Under the pieces are notes generated by a model. It was not told the origin of the DNA, did no database searches, and saw only the letters and a list, made by a program, of their open reading frames with translations. From positions 270,561,944 to 270,625,943 of the forward strand of contig NC_133662.1 of the NCBI RefSeq assembly GCF_037893015.1: a stretch of 64,000 nt of DNA. Reading direction: 5' to 3'. Positions 10,950-22,407 of the stretch are shown here, piece after piece. The stretch comes from Macrotis lagotis. Taxonomy: Eukaryota; Chordata; Mammalia; Peramelemorphia; Peramelidae. Made by a program: the position numbers and the translations under genes. Numbering within the stretch: the stretch's first letter is position 1; each line of letters starts with the position of its first letter.

Positions 10950-10984
<35 letters not shown>

Positions 10985-11187
10985 TGATAGAGATAGAGAT
11001 AGAGATAGAAGAGATAGAGAGAGAGATACAGATACAGATGATAGAGAGAGAGAGAGAGAGATAAGAGATAGAGATAGAGATGATAGAGATGGAGATGGAG
11101 ATGGAGATGGAGATGGAGATGGAGATGGAGATGGAGATGGAGATGGAGATGGAGATGGAGATAGAGATGGAGATAGAGAGAGATAGC
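10932..11187. repeat. Compound microsatellite: GATA, GA and (GGAGAT)n
   Basis: The array runs through GATAGA and GA blocks and ends in about 13 near-perfect GGAGAT hexamers (roughly 11087-11177). The HLHLHL and ISISIS frames on the minus strand are artefacts of the repeat. Confidence 0.97.
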
Positions 11188-12320
11188 AATGACCTCTAAG
11201 TCAAACAAGGCTCATGGCATTAGTCTGGGCAGTTTTTCATTTTTATAATTGTAACAGTTGCAGTATCTGGATCAGGAGAGTATTATCTGTATCCTTCACC
11301 TGCATCGGTAAGCTCTTCTGCAGTCTCACAAAGGTTATTCCCGATCCTTTTATCCACATTTGATTATTCCACATTTAATATACAGATGTGGACTTACTTG
11401 ACAAAAATGTACTTGGCTTCCCATGCTATCAGAAAGCTCTTTATTCTGAAAGAGACATGATCCCATCTTCTACTACAGTTCACGATTCCTGGGCTTTATC
11501 CCACTGTCTTGGTGAAATGTAGGAGACAGTTCCTTTCTTTTTATTCAAATCTCAGTTTCTTTCTTTACACTGGCATATCCAAATACTCATACTTTTCTTT
11601 ATGATTCTTGAGCTTTGCTATTGTGCTCCTCTCTGAATTATTGGTTGCCTCCTCCACCGTGGTATTTTTCTCTAAGCTGTCCTGCTGGGTAGTCTGTTTT
11701 TATGGCGTTATCTGGGAGTTTGTCTCTCCCCCTCAAATTTCAGTACAAGACTCTCTGGTCCAGGTCATTGACTCTCCCTTGCAAAACACATTTTTCTTCA
11801 TCTTCCCAAGATGGGCTCCATTCCTTGGCAGGGGCCTATTGTTCTAAAATCATAAGCCATGGTCCAGAAAATTAAATCTTTTTTTCTTTGCTCCATGCAT
11901 GGCCAGATGTTCATTTTCCACATTCCCTTTGTTTCTTTCAAATTTCAGCTACAAATTTCAAATCTATTCAAGGGGGGAGAGGGAAAGGAACTGATACACA
12001 AGGCCCCAAGTGGGAAGTAAGTTTGGGGAGTCTCAGCAGATTATCTGGCACCTATCTCCTCGGTCTGGGAAGAGAGAGGTGTCCTCCTTGAACTCCACAG
12101 TCTACTTATGAGCCCCCCAGACCCTTCAGACTGGAGTGGGGATTAGGTAGGGAGAGGGATAACTTTGACTTCTCATTTAGAAGGACCAGACAGACAGACA
12201 GTTTCATACTTGTCAATAGAGCAAAGTCAGAAAGTCTTTTTTTCCTGGCTTCCTTCCCTGATTGTTTTCCTTCCTCTCAGGTGTTAGAACATTCAAGCTG
12301 TTCTGCCAATCGGTGAGTTA
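11188..12320. other. Unassigned non-coding stretch
   Basis: No named repeat is supported. T-rich passages around 11520-11660 and 11870-11960 recall L1 sequence in minus orientation, but no landmark is firm enough to call. Confidence 0.45.
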
Positions 12321-12329
12321 ATAATTAAT

Positions 12330-12690
12330 CAGTATTAATCACCTGCTGCCAGTCAGACTCTTTGCTAAGACCTGGGGACACAGAAAGATGCAAGAGACTG
12401 TTCCTGCCTTCAAGGAGCTCACAGTCCAATGGAGGAGATAACAAATAAACAGGTTCAAAGCAGGCTAAAAAGATATAAGTGAGAGAGACAAAGCACTGGG
12501 GTTAGGAGGACAGGACTTCCTGCAGAAGGTGGGATTTGAGTTGGGACTTCAAGGAAGTCAGAGAGGTCCAGAGGCAGACGTCCTGAAGGAGGAACATCAC
12601 AGAGAGAGGGAGGGTCTCCTTCATTCATGGAGTAGCCAGGAGGCCAGTGTGGCTGGACCAAGAGGAGGTGGGAATAGATGGTGTAAATAT
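12330..12690 (+). mobile_element. Ancient LINE 3' region, L2/L3 type, long piece
   Basis: Family phrases in order: 'cctgccttcaaggagctcac', 'agtccaatggaggagataac', 'aggtgggatttgagttggga', 'aggaggccagtgtggctgga'. This is one of the longest and least decayed copies of this family here (about 360 bases). Confidence 0.65.
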
Positions 12691-13039
12691 GTGGAGGGAA
12701 GTCTTCCCAAGCCCTTCCTTCCCTTTTCTCCTCATGTGGGATTTGGGATTTGTAGTTTATGTTTCCAGTGAAGATCATCCCTGGCCTCCAAAGGCAGGGC
12801 CAAAAAGAGAGGCCAGGCCCAACCTGTCAGATTAATGGCTCTCCCACTCCATATTTTGGTATTCTAAAATGCAGCTTTGCTTTCTAGTTCTTCCTATAAA
12901 CTAGACATCCATGATCCTTCCTCCCGAGAGTGGGAGCATTTCTTATTTCTCTTCTCTTCCTGTGATAAGTAGGAAAGACTAGAGAACTAGATAATAGTAC
13001 ATAAAAAATAATTAATTATAGATAGTCATTGAACATCCA

Positions 13040-13040
<1 letters not shown>
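12691..13040. other. Unassigned non-coding stretch
   Basis: Nothing is recognised between the LINE piece and the CA run. Confidence 0.5.

Positions 13041-13077
<37 letters not shown>
13041..13077. repeat. (CA)18 microsatellite
   Basis: An uninterrupted CA run, 37 bases. Confidence 0.98.
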
Positions 13078-13079
<2 letters not shown>

Positions 13080-14655
13080 TGATGTACATTTTGATTCCTT
13101 AAGCCAAACTAATGACTTTATAAAGGTAGAATTCTAAATTCTAGCAATAGATAATTTGGGGAAATTTGTTGAAGCCTGAGGCCTCTCCAAGATAGTATTT
13201 GAATACCAGACCATGAATGCCACCACCTTTGTGTGTAAAAGACAGAATCAAAATAAACTATTAACTCATCACAATAGGAAATGCAAACATCCTACCATGA
13301 CATTGGCTTAAAGCAGTGATACTCTCTCTCATTACTACTCATCCAGGGGAAAGTGGGTTCAGGCTTAGAGCATGGGTGAAGTAATAGGATAACTCAGTTC
13401 CCAGGAGTCCTTGGATTGGAGCCTTCATGGAGCTGCTCTTTGGTCATCTGCTGTGCTTAGATCTTCGTGAAGCCTTGAATCTGTGTCCAGCTGGTTCTTG
13501 TCTCAAGGGAAAGGTGTTGATGCCAGCTGGGAATGTTGCTAGGGTGACTGTGGGAAAATAGAATGTCCTCTGGATGCCAGTGTTCTGGAGTTCCTCACTC
13601 CTTTGGGCAAGAGAGACCAAGATTCTGTTCCTCCCCCTTCAGTGCTCAATCCTGCTTCGAGGATTTAGTTGGGGTGTTCTCCCCATCTCTTGGCCCAGGA
13701 TTTTAGAGATGACTCTCAGAGCATATTCACTCTTCCTTGGTCAATCCAAATCATTTCCTGGGAAGTGTCACTTCACCCTGTTCCCAGCCTCAAGAATTTT
13801 TCATACTTAGTCCAAAGTTTTTGATTAATGGTTGAGTTCTCGCCTAGTTAAGATCTTGGGGTACAGATTTTTATCTGGATTTTAGTAGGGTGGGATAATT
13901 CATTGAAACTCAGTGACCCATCACGCGGAGACATTTATTTGGTACTTTATGGTTCTGAAACACTTCAACAGGAATTTGTTCCTTGGTTATATAGTGAAAG
14001 TGTTACAATCTCTACTTTGTATATAAGGAAACTGAGTCATAAGAGGACTAGCAACAGTTCACACAGGTGGGATGTAGACAATTTACTATTTACTGAACCC
14101 TATCAACTGAATACACCTGGTTTCCAGGAGTGCAACTGGTCTACACTTCCCTAACATTCATCTCAGTGCCTGATCTAACTCTGGATGGCAATGATCAAAA
14201 CAAATGTTCCTTCTCACATGGGAGATTCATGGCCAGGATTCTGAGACAATGTGGCAAAAGGTAGGCAAACAATGGCTGAGATGGTGCTGCTACCTGAGAA
14301 GACAATCCCTGGCAGCTGCAATCCCATAGTCTGCTTCCTATTTCCAGATGCAGTGACCTTAAGTGACTTCGAAGCAGGAGGCCTTGGGCAGATGAAAGGA
14401 CTCCAGAGAGGTGGGGATGCAATATTTATGGTCTCAATAAAAGTGAATTCCCTCATGTGAAATCCGAGTAATAGGAACACAGAATTAAGGGCACTCTGTT
14501 TGCTCAGCTAGCTCCAGACATTAAGGCCAAGCCAAGATTTTATAAGAAGGAATGAGGACATCTCATGAGTGAGAAGGAGGCAGAGGAGAATGGGAAGGCA
14601 AGCATGTCTCTACAGAGAATAACTTGGTAGAGTCAATAGGCATCCATTGAACAGA
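13078..14655. other. Unassigned stretch with a faint MIR trace
   Basis: Only 13950-14075 hints at a minus-strand MIR ('tatataaggaaactgagtca'). The rest shows no gene or repeat I can name. Confidence 0.45.
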
Positions 14656-14659
14656 CTCC

Positions 14660-14765
14660 AAAGAAACTCCAGAAGGACATCAGAGGTCGTTCAGTCCACC
14701 CTTGCACCCAATGCTGAATCTCCTTTCCCTCATTCTTGAGCACTACCTCCCTCAAAGGCTTGCTA
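14660..14765 (-). mobile_element. CR1/L3 LINE 3' fragment
   Basis: On the minus strand it matches the 3' end of a CR1/L3 element. The plus strand reads 'aggacatcagaggtcgttca', 'gtccaccc' and then 'gaatctcctttccctc'. Confidence 0.55.
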
Positions 14766-14819
14766 TAAAAATATATATGTAAATATATTTGTAATTATGA
14801 TTTCTTTAAAGGAATAATG

Positions 14820-14965
14820 TGATTGTTGCATCCAAGTCCCTCTTTTTACAGAGGAGGGAACTGAGGTCCAGAGAGGAAAACAGATTTGTCTCAAGTCATA
14901 TGTTAACAAGTGGAAGAGTTGAAATTTGAACCCAAGTCCTTTGCCGAGCCCATCTGGTCCACATT
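14820..14965 (-). mobile_element. MIR SINE fragment
   Basis: Landmarks: 'tttacagaggagggaactga', 'ggtccagagaggaaaac', 'gaaatttgaacccaagtcct'. Confidence 0.75.
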
Positions 14966-15079
14966 TCTCCCAAAGAGGTTTTACAGTGTAAAAAATGCAT
15001 CTCTAACAGCAGAAGGGACCCACACCAGAACTGCTTAGCTAGCTCTTGCTGAGGTACTAAGTCAGTCTTTTCTTCTGAT

Positions 15080-15518
15080 TGAGTATTACTGAGACAAGTA
15101 GACTTGCCTCTTTCTTCCTCAGCATCCCCCAGATCTGCCTGGTCTCCCAGAGCAGAAACCCTGCCCTAGAATTAAATTCTCTAGACCTTCCCCCCAGCTT
15201 GACCCAAACTCACTCATGTCACCCTTATTCCTGGACCATCTTCATACCTCCTCAGTCATCTTGCTGATTTACAAGCCCCGCCCCCCCACACACACACACA
15301 CAGACTCCTCTCCAGTTGGAAACCATGATTAATTTAACTAATTTCTCTGGCAAACATAAATCTACTTACTCTCCTCTGGCCCACTCACCATCCAAAGTGA
15401 GTCAAAGAGCCACTTCCTGCCACCATTCCTCCATGAGAATGTAAGCTCCTTGTGGGCAGGGATTCTCTGCTTTTGCATTTGCATCTCTAGCACTTAGCAA
15501 AGTGTTCGGTTTATTGAT
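15080..15518 (+). mobile_element. L2 LINE 3' region, decayed
   Basis: The terminal part is clear ('gagaatgtaagctccttgtg', 'ggcagggattctctgctttt', 'tctagcacttagcaaagtgt'). The upstream part (15080-15410) is weaker. A C-run and short CA run (15281-15302) interrupt it. A Mar1 SINE follows directly, probably inserted in the L2 tail. Confidence 0.65.
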
Positions 15519-15757
15519 GCTGTTTAGGTTTTTTTTTTAGTATCCAACCCTTCATGACTTCATTTGGAATTTTCTTGGTGAAGATATTGGAGTGGTTTGC
15601 CATTTTCTTCTCTAGTTCATTTTACAGGTGGGGAAACTGAGGCAAACAGAGTTAGGTGATTTGTCCAAGGTCACATAGATACTAAGTATCTAAAGTCAGA
15701 TTTGAACTCAGGAAAATGTCTTCAGGACTCCAGGCCTAGAGTACCACCTTGATGCCT
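15519..15757 (-). mobile_element. Mar1-type SINE (tRNA head, RTE-like tail)
   Basis: Minus orientation. The RTE/BovB-like half comes first on the plus strand ('gatattggagtggtttgcca', 'ttttcttctctagttcat'), then the tRNA-like half ('tttgaactcaggaaaatg'). Flanking 'ttgatgctgttt' and 'ttgatgccttatgttt' may be a decayed TSD. Confidence 0.8.
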
Positions 15758-15949
15758 TATGTTTGGCATGTATTTTATTCAAATATTCATTTTTCTGTAT
15801 TTATGAAAAGACCTTAGCTAAGATGAATTTCTGTCATGTTATCCCAAAACAATGACCCTTCAGTTCTCCACATTCTTTCTTTACAGAGGAAGGAATTGAG
15901 GTAAACATCATTTGGCAGATTTCTATCAATTCTGTTTATGTCACCTATA

Positions 15950-16540
15950 GTTCCCCATTTCCCTCCTCCTCTTCCATCCCAGATAGTCATTTCAGAAGAA
16001 TTTTAGAAAAGAAAAGATGAAGAGGAAAAAGTCAGCAAAATTCATCAGTATATTGAAAAAATGTTCCATTCTGTCCCATGCTTTACATTCTTGGATAACT
16101 CCCTCCCCTACCTCAGGCAAGGAGAGAGCAGAAATGTCTCCTCATCTCTCTTCTTTGGGCTCAAGCATGATTGAAATTTTGCAGGAATCCACTTCCAGGA
16201 TTGTTGCTAATATTGTTTTTCTTCTTATGAACACTACCATAGTCATTGTAGATGCTGTTTCCTTGGTTCTGCTGACTTCTCTGCATCAGTTCATAGAAAT
16301 TTTCCCAGGCTTTTCTCTGAAATCACCACATTCCTCATTTCTTAATAGCACAGCAAGATTCCCTTATATTCATGTACCACAATTTGTTCAGCCATCTCCC
16401 ATCCAATGGCATCTACACTCAGTTTCCAATTCTTTTCTACCACTAAAAGTTCTCCAATACATATTTTGGAATGTATGAGGTCTGTCTTCTTATTAGTGAC
16501 CTCCTTGAGGTATGTGTCTAGCAATCTGTACTGTATATCT
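15950..16540 (-). mobile_element. L1 LINE 3' region
   Basis: In minus orientation it matches the marsupial L1 3' region: 'ctctgcatcagttcatagaa', 'cttatattcatgtaccacaa', 'tttgttcagccatctcccat', 'ccaattcttttctaccacta'. Its left part (15950-16110) parallels 38090-38270. The 153-codon plus-strand frame here is antisense to the element and not a gene. Confidence 0.8.
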
Positions 16541-16765
16541 TAATCATTTTGACCTCATTAGCTGAATTCCCAAATCATATGTCCCAACAAGGGACTGTAA
16601 CCAAATATCCAGGAAAAAAAGAGAAGGGTTGGGCCAGGGAGTTTTTAATTTGCCTTCTTGGCTTTTAAAGGGGTCTCCACACATGTAAATACATTCCTGA
16701 GGAATAGGAGCATGAGATTTCTGCCAAAGTATTCGTTGTAACAGAATGCCAATTTATTTGGGCAA

Positions 16766-16787
16766 CACCATCATCATCCTCCACTTT

Positions 16788-16819
<32 letters not shown>

Positions 16820-16856
16820 TATCATTACTACCACCACCACCACCACGATCATCATT
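16766..16856. repeat. (ATC)n / (ACC)n trinucleotide microsatellite
   Basis: ATC repeats run to about 16825, followed by a short ACC block and a return to ATC. Confidence 0.95.
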
Positions 16857-17217
16857 TAACTCTAATACTTCAAAAATCTTTGATTTTGTTGGTCAGTCGG
16901 ACAGTCAATTCAGTATTACAGATTACAGTTTCTCTATACAGTGACTAAAGTATTATTCACTTTGGGGCCAACCCTGCACTAAATGAGGTTGTCCCTAGGA
17001 CAATGGACACCCAGAGGATCACCAATATCCCTAGTATCACCTGCAGAACTTGAGTTGGCTTTTAAGGAACCAAGACTGCCTTCTTGAAAGGATGAAGCAT
17101 CAGAAATGAGCTTCAATGAAGGATACACATCATAAGCATTGTAAACAGAACTAGAAGGGACCTTTAAAGACCAGAAACCCAAAGAAGGGAAGTCTTTTTC
17201 TCAAGATTCTATAGCTG

Positions 17218-17360
17218 TGGGTAGTTAGGCAGTACAGTGGATAGAGCACTGACCCTGGAGACAGGAGAACCTGAGATAAAATCCAATCCTAGACCTTAAT
17301 TATTACTTAGCTGTGTGACCTTGGACAACTCACTTAACTCCATTAATTTACCCAAAAATA
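17218..17360 (+). mobile_element. WSINE1-type SINE with TSD, diverged
   Basis: The head 'tagttaggcagtacagtgga' and the end of 'tgtgtgaccttggacaactc' are recognisable. Flanks 'ttctatagctg' (17207-17217) and 'tcctatagctg' (17361-17371) form an 11 bp TSD with one mismatch. Confidence 0.8.
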
Positions 17361-17629
17361 TCCTATAGCTGGTTAGGAGCAAAGGTGAAACTGCAGTTTG
17401 TGGTCTCTGTGCCCAAATCTGATACAATTTCATTAATAAATTCATGAAAAAGAAGAAACCTATGGCAGCCACAAAGGATATGTGATGAGAGAAGGGACAA
17501 CCCTTTTCAGGCCAGAGGATAAAAGGAACAAAGACTTTCACCTGGAGGCAGGAATGTTTGTCCAATCTCTAGAAGATGTGGAGTCCAATTGAACAGAAAC
17601 AGGGATTTCCTTTCAGAGATGGTGGAGAC

Positions 17630-17790
17630 ATCAGGTTGGAAAGATTGAGGCCAGATTGAAGGATCCATAGGACTAGGGAGGCCTTGAGGCTAGACTGTGT
17701 GTCAGTGAGCCACTGAAGGTTTGGGGGAGGAGAGGATATACACAAGGTAGTACTGAGATGTTCTTCCAGGAAGAAGTGTGGAACGTGTCC
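17630..17790 (+). mobile_element. Ancient LINE 3' region, L2/L3 type
   Basis: It contains 'gaggccagattgaaggatcc', 'ccttgaggctagactgtgtg' and 'agccactgaaggtttggggg', the far 3' part of the family seen at 12330. Sequence on either side (17372-17629 and 17791-18060) is unassigned. Confidence 0.5.
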
Positions 17791-18064
17791 ACAAAGACTA
17801 AGTATAGCATCTGGGGGTGGGGATAGGGTTAGAGCATCAACACTATTCAGGGCGGCAGAGCCAAGGGTCCGAGAAATAGTTGTCTGGGCAGCGCCTGCAC
17901 CAACAGCATCCATGAAAGCAGGGACAAAAAGTCAGGAATGGACCATCAAGGGCATTGAGTTTGGCCAATTATACAGCTGCTGAACTGTCCATGTGAACAC
18001 TTGTGTATGTGAAGGAAAAGATGAGCTCCCAGCCGGGCCCTCTTCTCCCTTGGATCAGGGTGCC

Positions 18065-18250
18065 TTGCAGGCCTAGCCCACCATAGTGTTGTGAGGAAAA
18101 TGCTTCAGCAAAGTGAATTCTGATTCATGATTGCTGAGTGACCATGGGTTAATGGTCTAACTTCTTTGAGTCTCAGTTTCTCCCTCTAGAAAATGGGGTT
18201 CCTACCTCACAAGACTGACATAGGGATTGTATATATAAATATGGTAGATT
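18065..18250 (+). mobile_element. MIR SINE
   Basis: Plus-strand landmarks: 'ctgagtgaccatgggttaat', 'gagtctcagtttctccctc', 'gaaaatggggttcctacctc'. Confidence 0.75.
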
Positions 18251-18399
18251 ATTGTCCTTCTTGATAAATGTGTGTGGAAAAATGAGATTGAAGGCTACCA
18301 CACAGATTACAGTGGGACTGGGGAAGAGGATGGGAGGGCCAAATGAAGCTAGAAGGATTGTCTCACTCATTTTTTGCAGAATTTCTCTTTTCCTGATCT

Positions 18400-18615
18400 T
18401 CCTTCTCTTACCCTGCTCATGACTTTGCTTTTAGTTCTCTTGATTTCCATCCTTTTCATTCTCCATGTGCTTAGCCTGTGTCCTTGTCTCCTCTATTTGA
18501 ATGTCAGCTTCTGGCGAGGAGGGGCAGCTTCATTTTGAGTGTGTTTCTTAGCCCCCAATGGAGCTCCATACATGAGTAGGAACTTCCTATATGCTGCACA
18601 TTGACTGATTTCCAA
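18400..18615 (+). mobile_element. L2 LINE 3' fragment, decayed
   Basis: Partial match to the L2 tail: 'tgaatgtcagcttctggcga', 'cttagcccccaatgg', 'tgagtaggaacttcctatat'. Confidence 0.45.
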
Positions 18616-18749
18616 ATTGAACCAGTCCTTCCTTCCTTTCTTCCTTCCTTCCTCGGGCAGTACCTGGATCCCCAACCTGCCCTGTCTGGAGACTCACCTT
18701 GTTCTGTTGGGTCCAATGGCTGCAATTCACTTTAATTCCATTTTGACAC

Positions 18750-18850
18750 AACAGTCATCGATTCAGGGCCTACTATGTGTTAAGCTCTATACTAGGCCTA
18801 GAGAGACAAATACAAAATTGAACTAGGCCCTGCTTTCCAGGATTCAATCC
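18750..18850 (+). mobile_element. L2/L3-type LINE fragment
   Basis: 'cctactatgtgttaagctct' followed by 'ctaggccctgctttccagga' is the typical start of this family. Confidence 0.55.
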
Positions 18851-18859
18851 AACAAAAAC

Positions 18860-19334
18860 ACAGGTCATATACTGGCAAAAAAAATCTGGAAGCTAGAACA
18901 CTGCCCCCAGTATTATGCACTATGAAATGGGGAAATGAACAGGAGAACCCCCTTCACAGACTATATAATTTTATTCACCTTTAATAGGGATTGGGAAATC
19001 CAGTGGTATTTGGGGGTTTGGCAAATAGTTACAATTGGTTTTTCAGTGTGTGCTATTTGGCCAAACCCAGAACACCCTGTGGGCGGTCAGGTTTCCCTTT
19101 GCTTCCTCATCCGCATCATCTATTTTGAGGAAAATCAAACAGGGAGAGCTTTGAATAGCTCTGTTAGATGCTCATTGAATGGAATAGAATTTTCATCTAA
19201 CTCCACCGCCAGCGAGACATCTGCTACTTGAAGGCCTGAAAGGGTTGGGCATCTTGTCTTTGACACAGTGGCATGCATGTGACAAACATGTCGGCATCAT
19301 CTGAGAGATTTCTAAAGCACATTCAGCCGGGGGA
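18860..19334. other. Unassigned, unique-looking stretch
   Basis: No repeat was recognised. Around 19060-19330 the sequence is balanced in composition and free of repeat landmarks, so it is a fair place to test for conservation. Confidence 0.4.
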
Positions 19335-19337
19335 GCC

Positions 19338-19412
19338 TGGGCAAGACCATGTTGTCGTTTCTGGAGCAGGAAAATGGACTAGATGACCTTTGAGGGGGCC
19401 TAAGGCTCTAGT
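19338..19412 (+). mobile_element. MIR SINE 3' scrap
   Basis: 'ggaaaatggactagatgacc' and 'tgagggggcctaaggctcta' match the right part of MIR-type elements. Confidence 0.5.
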
Positions 19413-19599
19413 TGTATCTACAAGCTCTTCTCCCCCTTCCCTTGTCTCCCATCCCTCAGGTGCCTTCTGCCCCTCTTTCTTCCTTCACCTTGGCTTCCAT
19501 GGTAAATGGTCCTTACTCCTTACCTGCTCAAGTGATCCCCTCCCATCCCATCTCTTCCAACAGGTCACTCCCTCCATCAGCCCTGCTCTCTCACTTATT

Positions 19600-19669
19600 T
19601 TCTTCTTCTGTTTTTTGGAAAGGCAATGGAGTTAAATGACTCACCCAAGATCACACAGCTAGCAATGGG
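19600..19669 (-). mobile_element. WSINE1-type SINE, partial
   Basis: 'aaaggcaatggagttaaatg' and 'atcacacagctagcaatggg' match the tail half in minus orientation. The tRNA-like head is missing and replaced by the purine tract. Confidence 0.65.
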
Positions 19670-19794
19670 AAGATGAAAGGAGGGGAGGGGAGGGGAGGGG
19701 AGGGGAGGAAAAACAAAAAAAAGAAAGGAAGGGAAGAAGGAAAGGGAGGAAAGGAGGGAGGGAGAGAGAGAGAGAGAGAGAAGAGAGAGAGAGA
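19670..19794. repeat. Purine-rich tract: (GGGGA)n then (GA)n
   Basis: Nearly all A and G, with GGGGA units at 19680-19707 and GA units at 19760-19794. Confidence 0.95.
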
Positions 19795-19930
19795 TTTGTT
19801 AAGTACCTACTATGTGCCAGACTCTGCTAGTGCTGGGGATGCCAACACAAAGGTGTGACAGTACCTGTCCTCAAGCAGCATCCATTCTCATTAAGGGGGA
19901 CAATGACCAGAGAGGAGATGCTGTCTGGGT
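19795..19930 (+). mobile_element. L2/L3-type LINE fragment
   Basis: 'aagtacctactatgtgccag', 'actctgctagtgctggggat', 'tacctgtcctcaagcagcat'. Confidence 0.6.
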
Positions 19931-20084
19931 CTCCAGGCCTTCTCCTGAGAGTGGTCCTGCAGGATCAGCTCCTTTTGACCCCCACCTCCTGGATGACACC
20001 TACCAAGAATTCAGTGGCCCACCTGAGCATGAAAGTAGATGAGCGGGCCTGGCCTCTTCTCCCCAGTGGCTTGTAAATGAGATG

Positions 20085-20262
20085 CTTTGTCCCGGGGGCG
20101 TTTCCGAGTAAATATTTTAAAGTAAATTGAATTATGCAATAAAACCTCCCCATCCCTTGCCAGGGCAAAGCAAAATTATGTCTGCCCAACACCTTTGTTC
20201 CCTGTTCATCTTACCATCTGATTAACTCCCTTCCTCCCAATTAGCTGAGCATCTGAACACCC
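20085..20262. other. Candidate conserved non-coding element
   Basis: Repeat-free and AT-rich with homeodomain-like sites ('gagtaaatattttaaag', 'gaattatgcaataaaa', 'ccaattagctgagc'). Conservation cannot be judged from one sequence. Confidence 0.2.
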
Positions 20263-20519
20263 ACACTCTGCACTCTTGTGGCGGGGTGCCCTTGTCTGCA
20301 GACAATATGCCCCCCCTTCTTCCCTGAATGTCAGCGCAGAGTGAGTATGAGGCTCTTCAGGCTGATTTATAGGATCCTGGAGATGTTTTCTCCATCAGAG
20401 AATTCCATTAGGAGCCAGGGTTCCTTCCAAACTGAGGTGCCTTGGCCCAGCCACCTCTCCTTCAGCATGGCCCTGGCTGGGCACTGGCCTGAAAGTGGGC
20501 ACTGATCCAGTCTTCCACT

Positions 20520-20660
20520 CCTCATTCACCAAATCAAATCAAGAACTGTTTGTGAGGTCCTGGGCTGGGTGCTGCCTTGGAAAGGAGGGAGCCACAAAGA
20601 GTGTAAATGAGACATCCCTCCCTGCCCTCAGAGTCCTCACAGTCTAGTAAAGAGATGCTA
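20520..20660 (+). mobile_element. L2/L3-type LINE fragment
   Basis: 'ggtcctgggctgggtgctgc' and 'ctgccctcagagtcctcaca' then 'gtctagtaaagag' follow the family pattern. Confidence 0.55.
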
Positions 20661-20679
20661 CCCACTCTGATGACTGTGA

Positions 20680-20920
20680 TTCAAAGGAGGACTGGAGATT
20701 TAGAGCTAAAGTCCACCTGCTTCAGCCCCCTCATTTTATAGAAGAAGAAACTTAAATCTAGAGAGGAAAAGTCACTTTCTGGAGGTTACACAGCTTAGTC
20801 ACTCTGTGGGTTCTCAGTCTAGACCCGACAGTGCCCTCTGAAGCTGATGAGGAATAGAAGCCCAGATAGGAGCACACCCTTACCCAAAGTCACACAGGCT
20901 GAAAAGGTCATTAGAAATGG
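20680..20920 (-). mobile_element. MIR-type SINE fragments
   Basis: One minus-strand piece ('cctcattttatagaagaaga', 'gagaggaaaagtcacttt') is followed by a second short one ('taaacctt'-free, with 'acccaaagtcacacaggc' near 20885). Confidence 0.5.
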
Positions 20921-21059
20921 CAAGAAATGTCATCTGAGAGTTGAAAACAAACGTGGGTGTGAGATCTGGGCTGGGGTGTGGCAAGAGTTGAGGATCCTTA
21001 CTACCTGAGGAATCAGAGCAGATGTTGTGGAGGAGGTGGCATTAACTTTTAAAAATGGG

Positions 21060-21378
21060 GTAGAAACTCAGGATGTGACCCCTTTGATGCAGGGACTCCA
21101 TTACAGAGCCTGTATCCCAAGGACCATTGAGGAAGAAAATCACTTACACCAAAATATTCTTCACAGTACTTTTTTTTGTAAAAACAAAGAACTAAAATTA
21201 AACAGATGCCCACCATTTGGGAACTGGCTCAACAAATTGTGGTGAATGAATGCAATGGAATATTACTCTTCTTCAGGATATAATGTAGGCAATGAATCCA
21301 GAGAAGCTTGGGAAGAGCTATATGAACTGATGCCGGTGAAATCAGCTAAGTCAAGAAAAAAGAGAAACAAGGGTGATA

Positions 21379-21436
<58 letters not shown>

Positions 21437-21762
21437 GAACCACCACACTTCCAAAAACAAAGAGAATGTCACAAAATCAAAGGAAGAAATATGGTTCAAA
21501 AGAGGAGATGAGAAGATGCTTTTAACTGGTCCCTTTGCAGGGAACTGGGAAGTTCTTAAGTGTTGGATGTTAGGCACATTCCCAGACCCTTGTGATGAAT
21601 GGATCAATCATACTGATGTTTTCCCCACTCTTCTTTCTTTTTGTCCTAATATATTATTTGTTATAGAGGGTGGCTCTCTGGGAGGGGAAGGAAAAGGCTA
21701 CTAGAGAACACTATGGTGATACAAAAGAAAGAAATCAATAAAAATGTTTTTTTAAAACAAAG
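21060..21762 (+). mobile_element. L1 LINE 3' region containing a (TG)26 run
   Basis: Plus orientation: 'caccatttgggaactggctc', 'aacaaattgtggtgaatgaa', 'tgcaatggaatattactctt', 'gagctatatgaactgatgcc', and the terminal 'aatcaataaaaatgtttttt'. The TG run at 21382-21433 sits inside the element. The 152-codon frame at 21246-21704 falls in this untranslated region and is not a gene. Confidence 0.85.
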
Positions 21763-21809
21763 GTAGAAGGGCCAGGAATTGGGAGAGAATTTCTTCAAAC
21801 CTGGGGAAT

Positions 21810-21935
21810 AATGTGGCTCCAGGGACCTTGGAGGATCACCAAATTTGAGTTCAAATCCTATTTCTGAACTTTCTACTCTACTTTGGAGAAGTCTCTTCTC
21901 TTCTCCAGACCTCAGTTTATTAGGATTTAAACTAG
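21810..21935 (+). mobile_element. MIR SINE fragment
   Basis: 'gagttcaaatcctatttctg' and 'tctccagacctcagtttatt' are in the right order and spacing. A minus-strand MIR scrap ('aggtccagagctgggaag') may follow at 21960-22020. Confidence 0.6.
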
Positions 21936-22407
21936 ATTGTGGCATCAAATGCAAATAGAAATGGAGACGCTAAGGTCCAGAGCTGGGAAGATGATCTGAT
22001 GCCAGGGCTGAACTTTGAGCATTTTAAGAGGGGGAAATGAGACTTCCATAGGCATGAGAGTTCAGAAGGTCCCTAAGATTCTTCCCAATTCTCATATGAG
22101 AAGCCTTGCTCTAAATTGAGTTCCATTTAATTCTATCGATGGACATTTATTATTTTCAGAACGGTGACCCATGAGAGGCACAAAGGATGCAAAGCCACAA
22201 GGAAAGCATGCCCGCCCTCTACTGTCCCCACACATTTGTCCTCAACAAAAGATTTGCTTAAATGTCTCTGGTGGATCTGGAATCATACTTGGGAATCCAG
22301 AACCCCCCATTGGAAGGCTTCCTCAGAGGTCTGTCTACCCCAGTTCCCTGAAATAGTTTTATGCTTTTCTGAGTCACCCCCAGATATGGGGAGGATTCAG
22401 GGCAGAA

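Noticed and set aside
10825-11208. HLHLHL and ISISIS repeat proteins on the minus strand
   Set aside because: Produced by the GGAGAT and GATA microsatellite.
16017-16478. 153-codon plus-strand ORF
   Set aside because: Lies antisense to an L1 3' region.
21246-21704. 152-codon plus-strand ORF
   Set aside because: Falls inside the L1 3' untranslated region and runs through the TG repeat.
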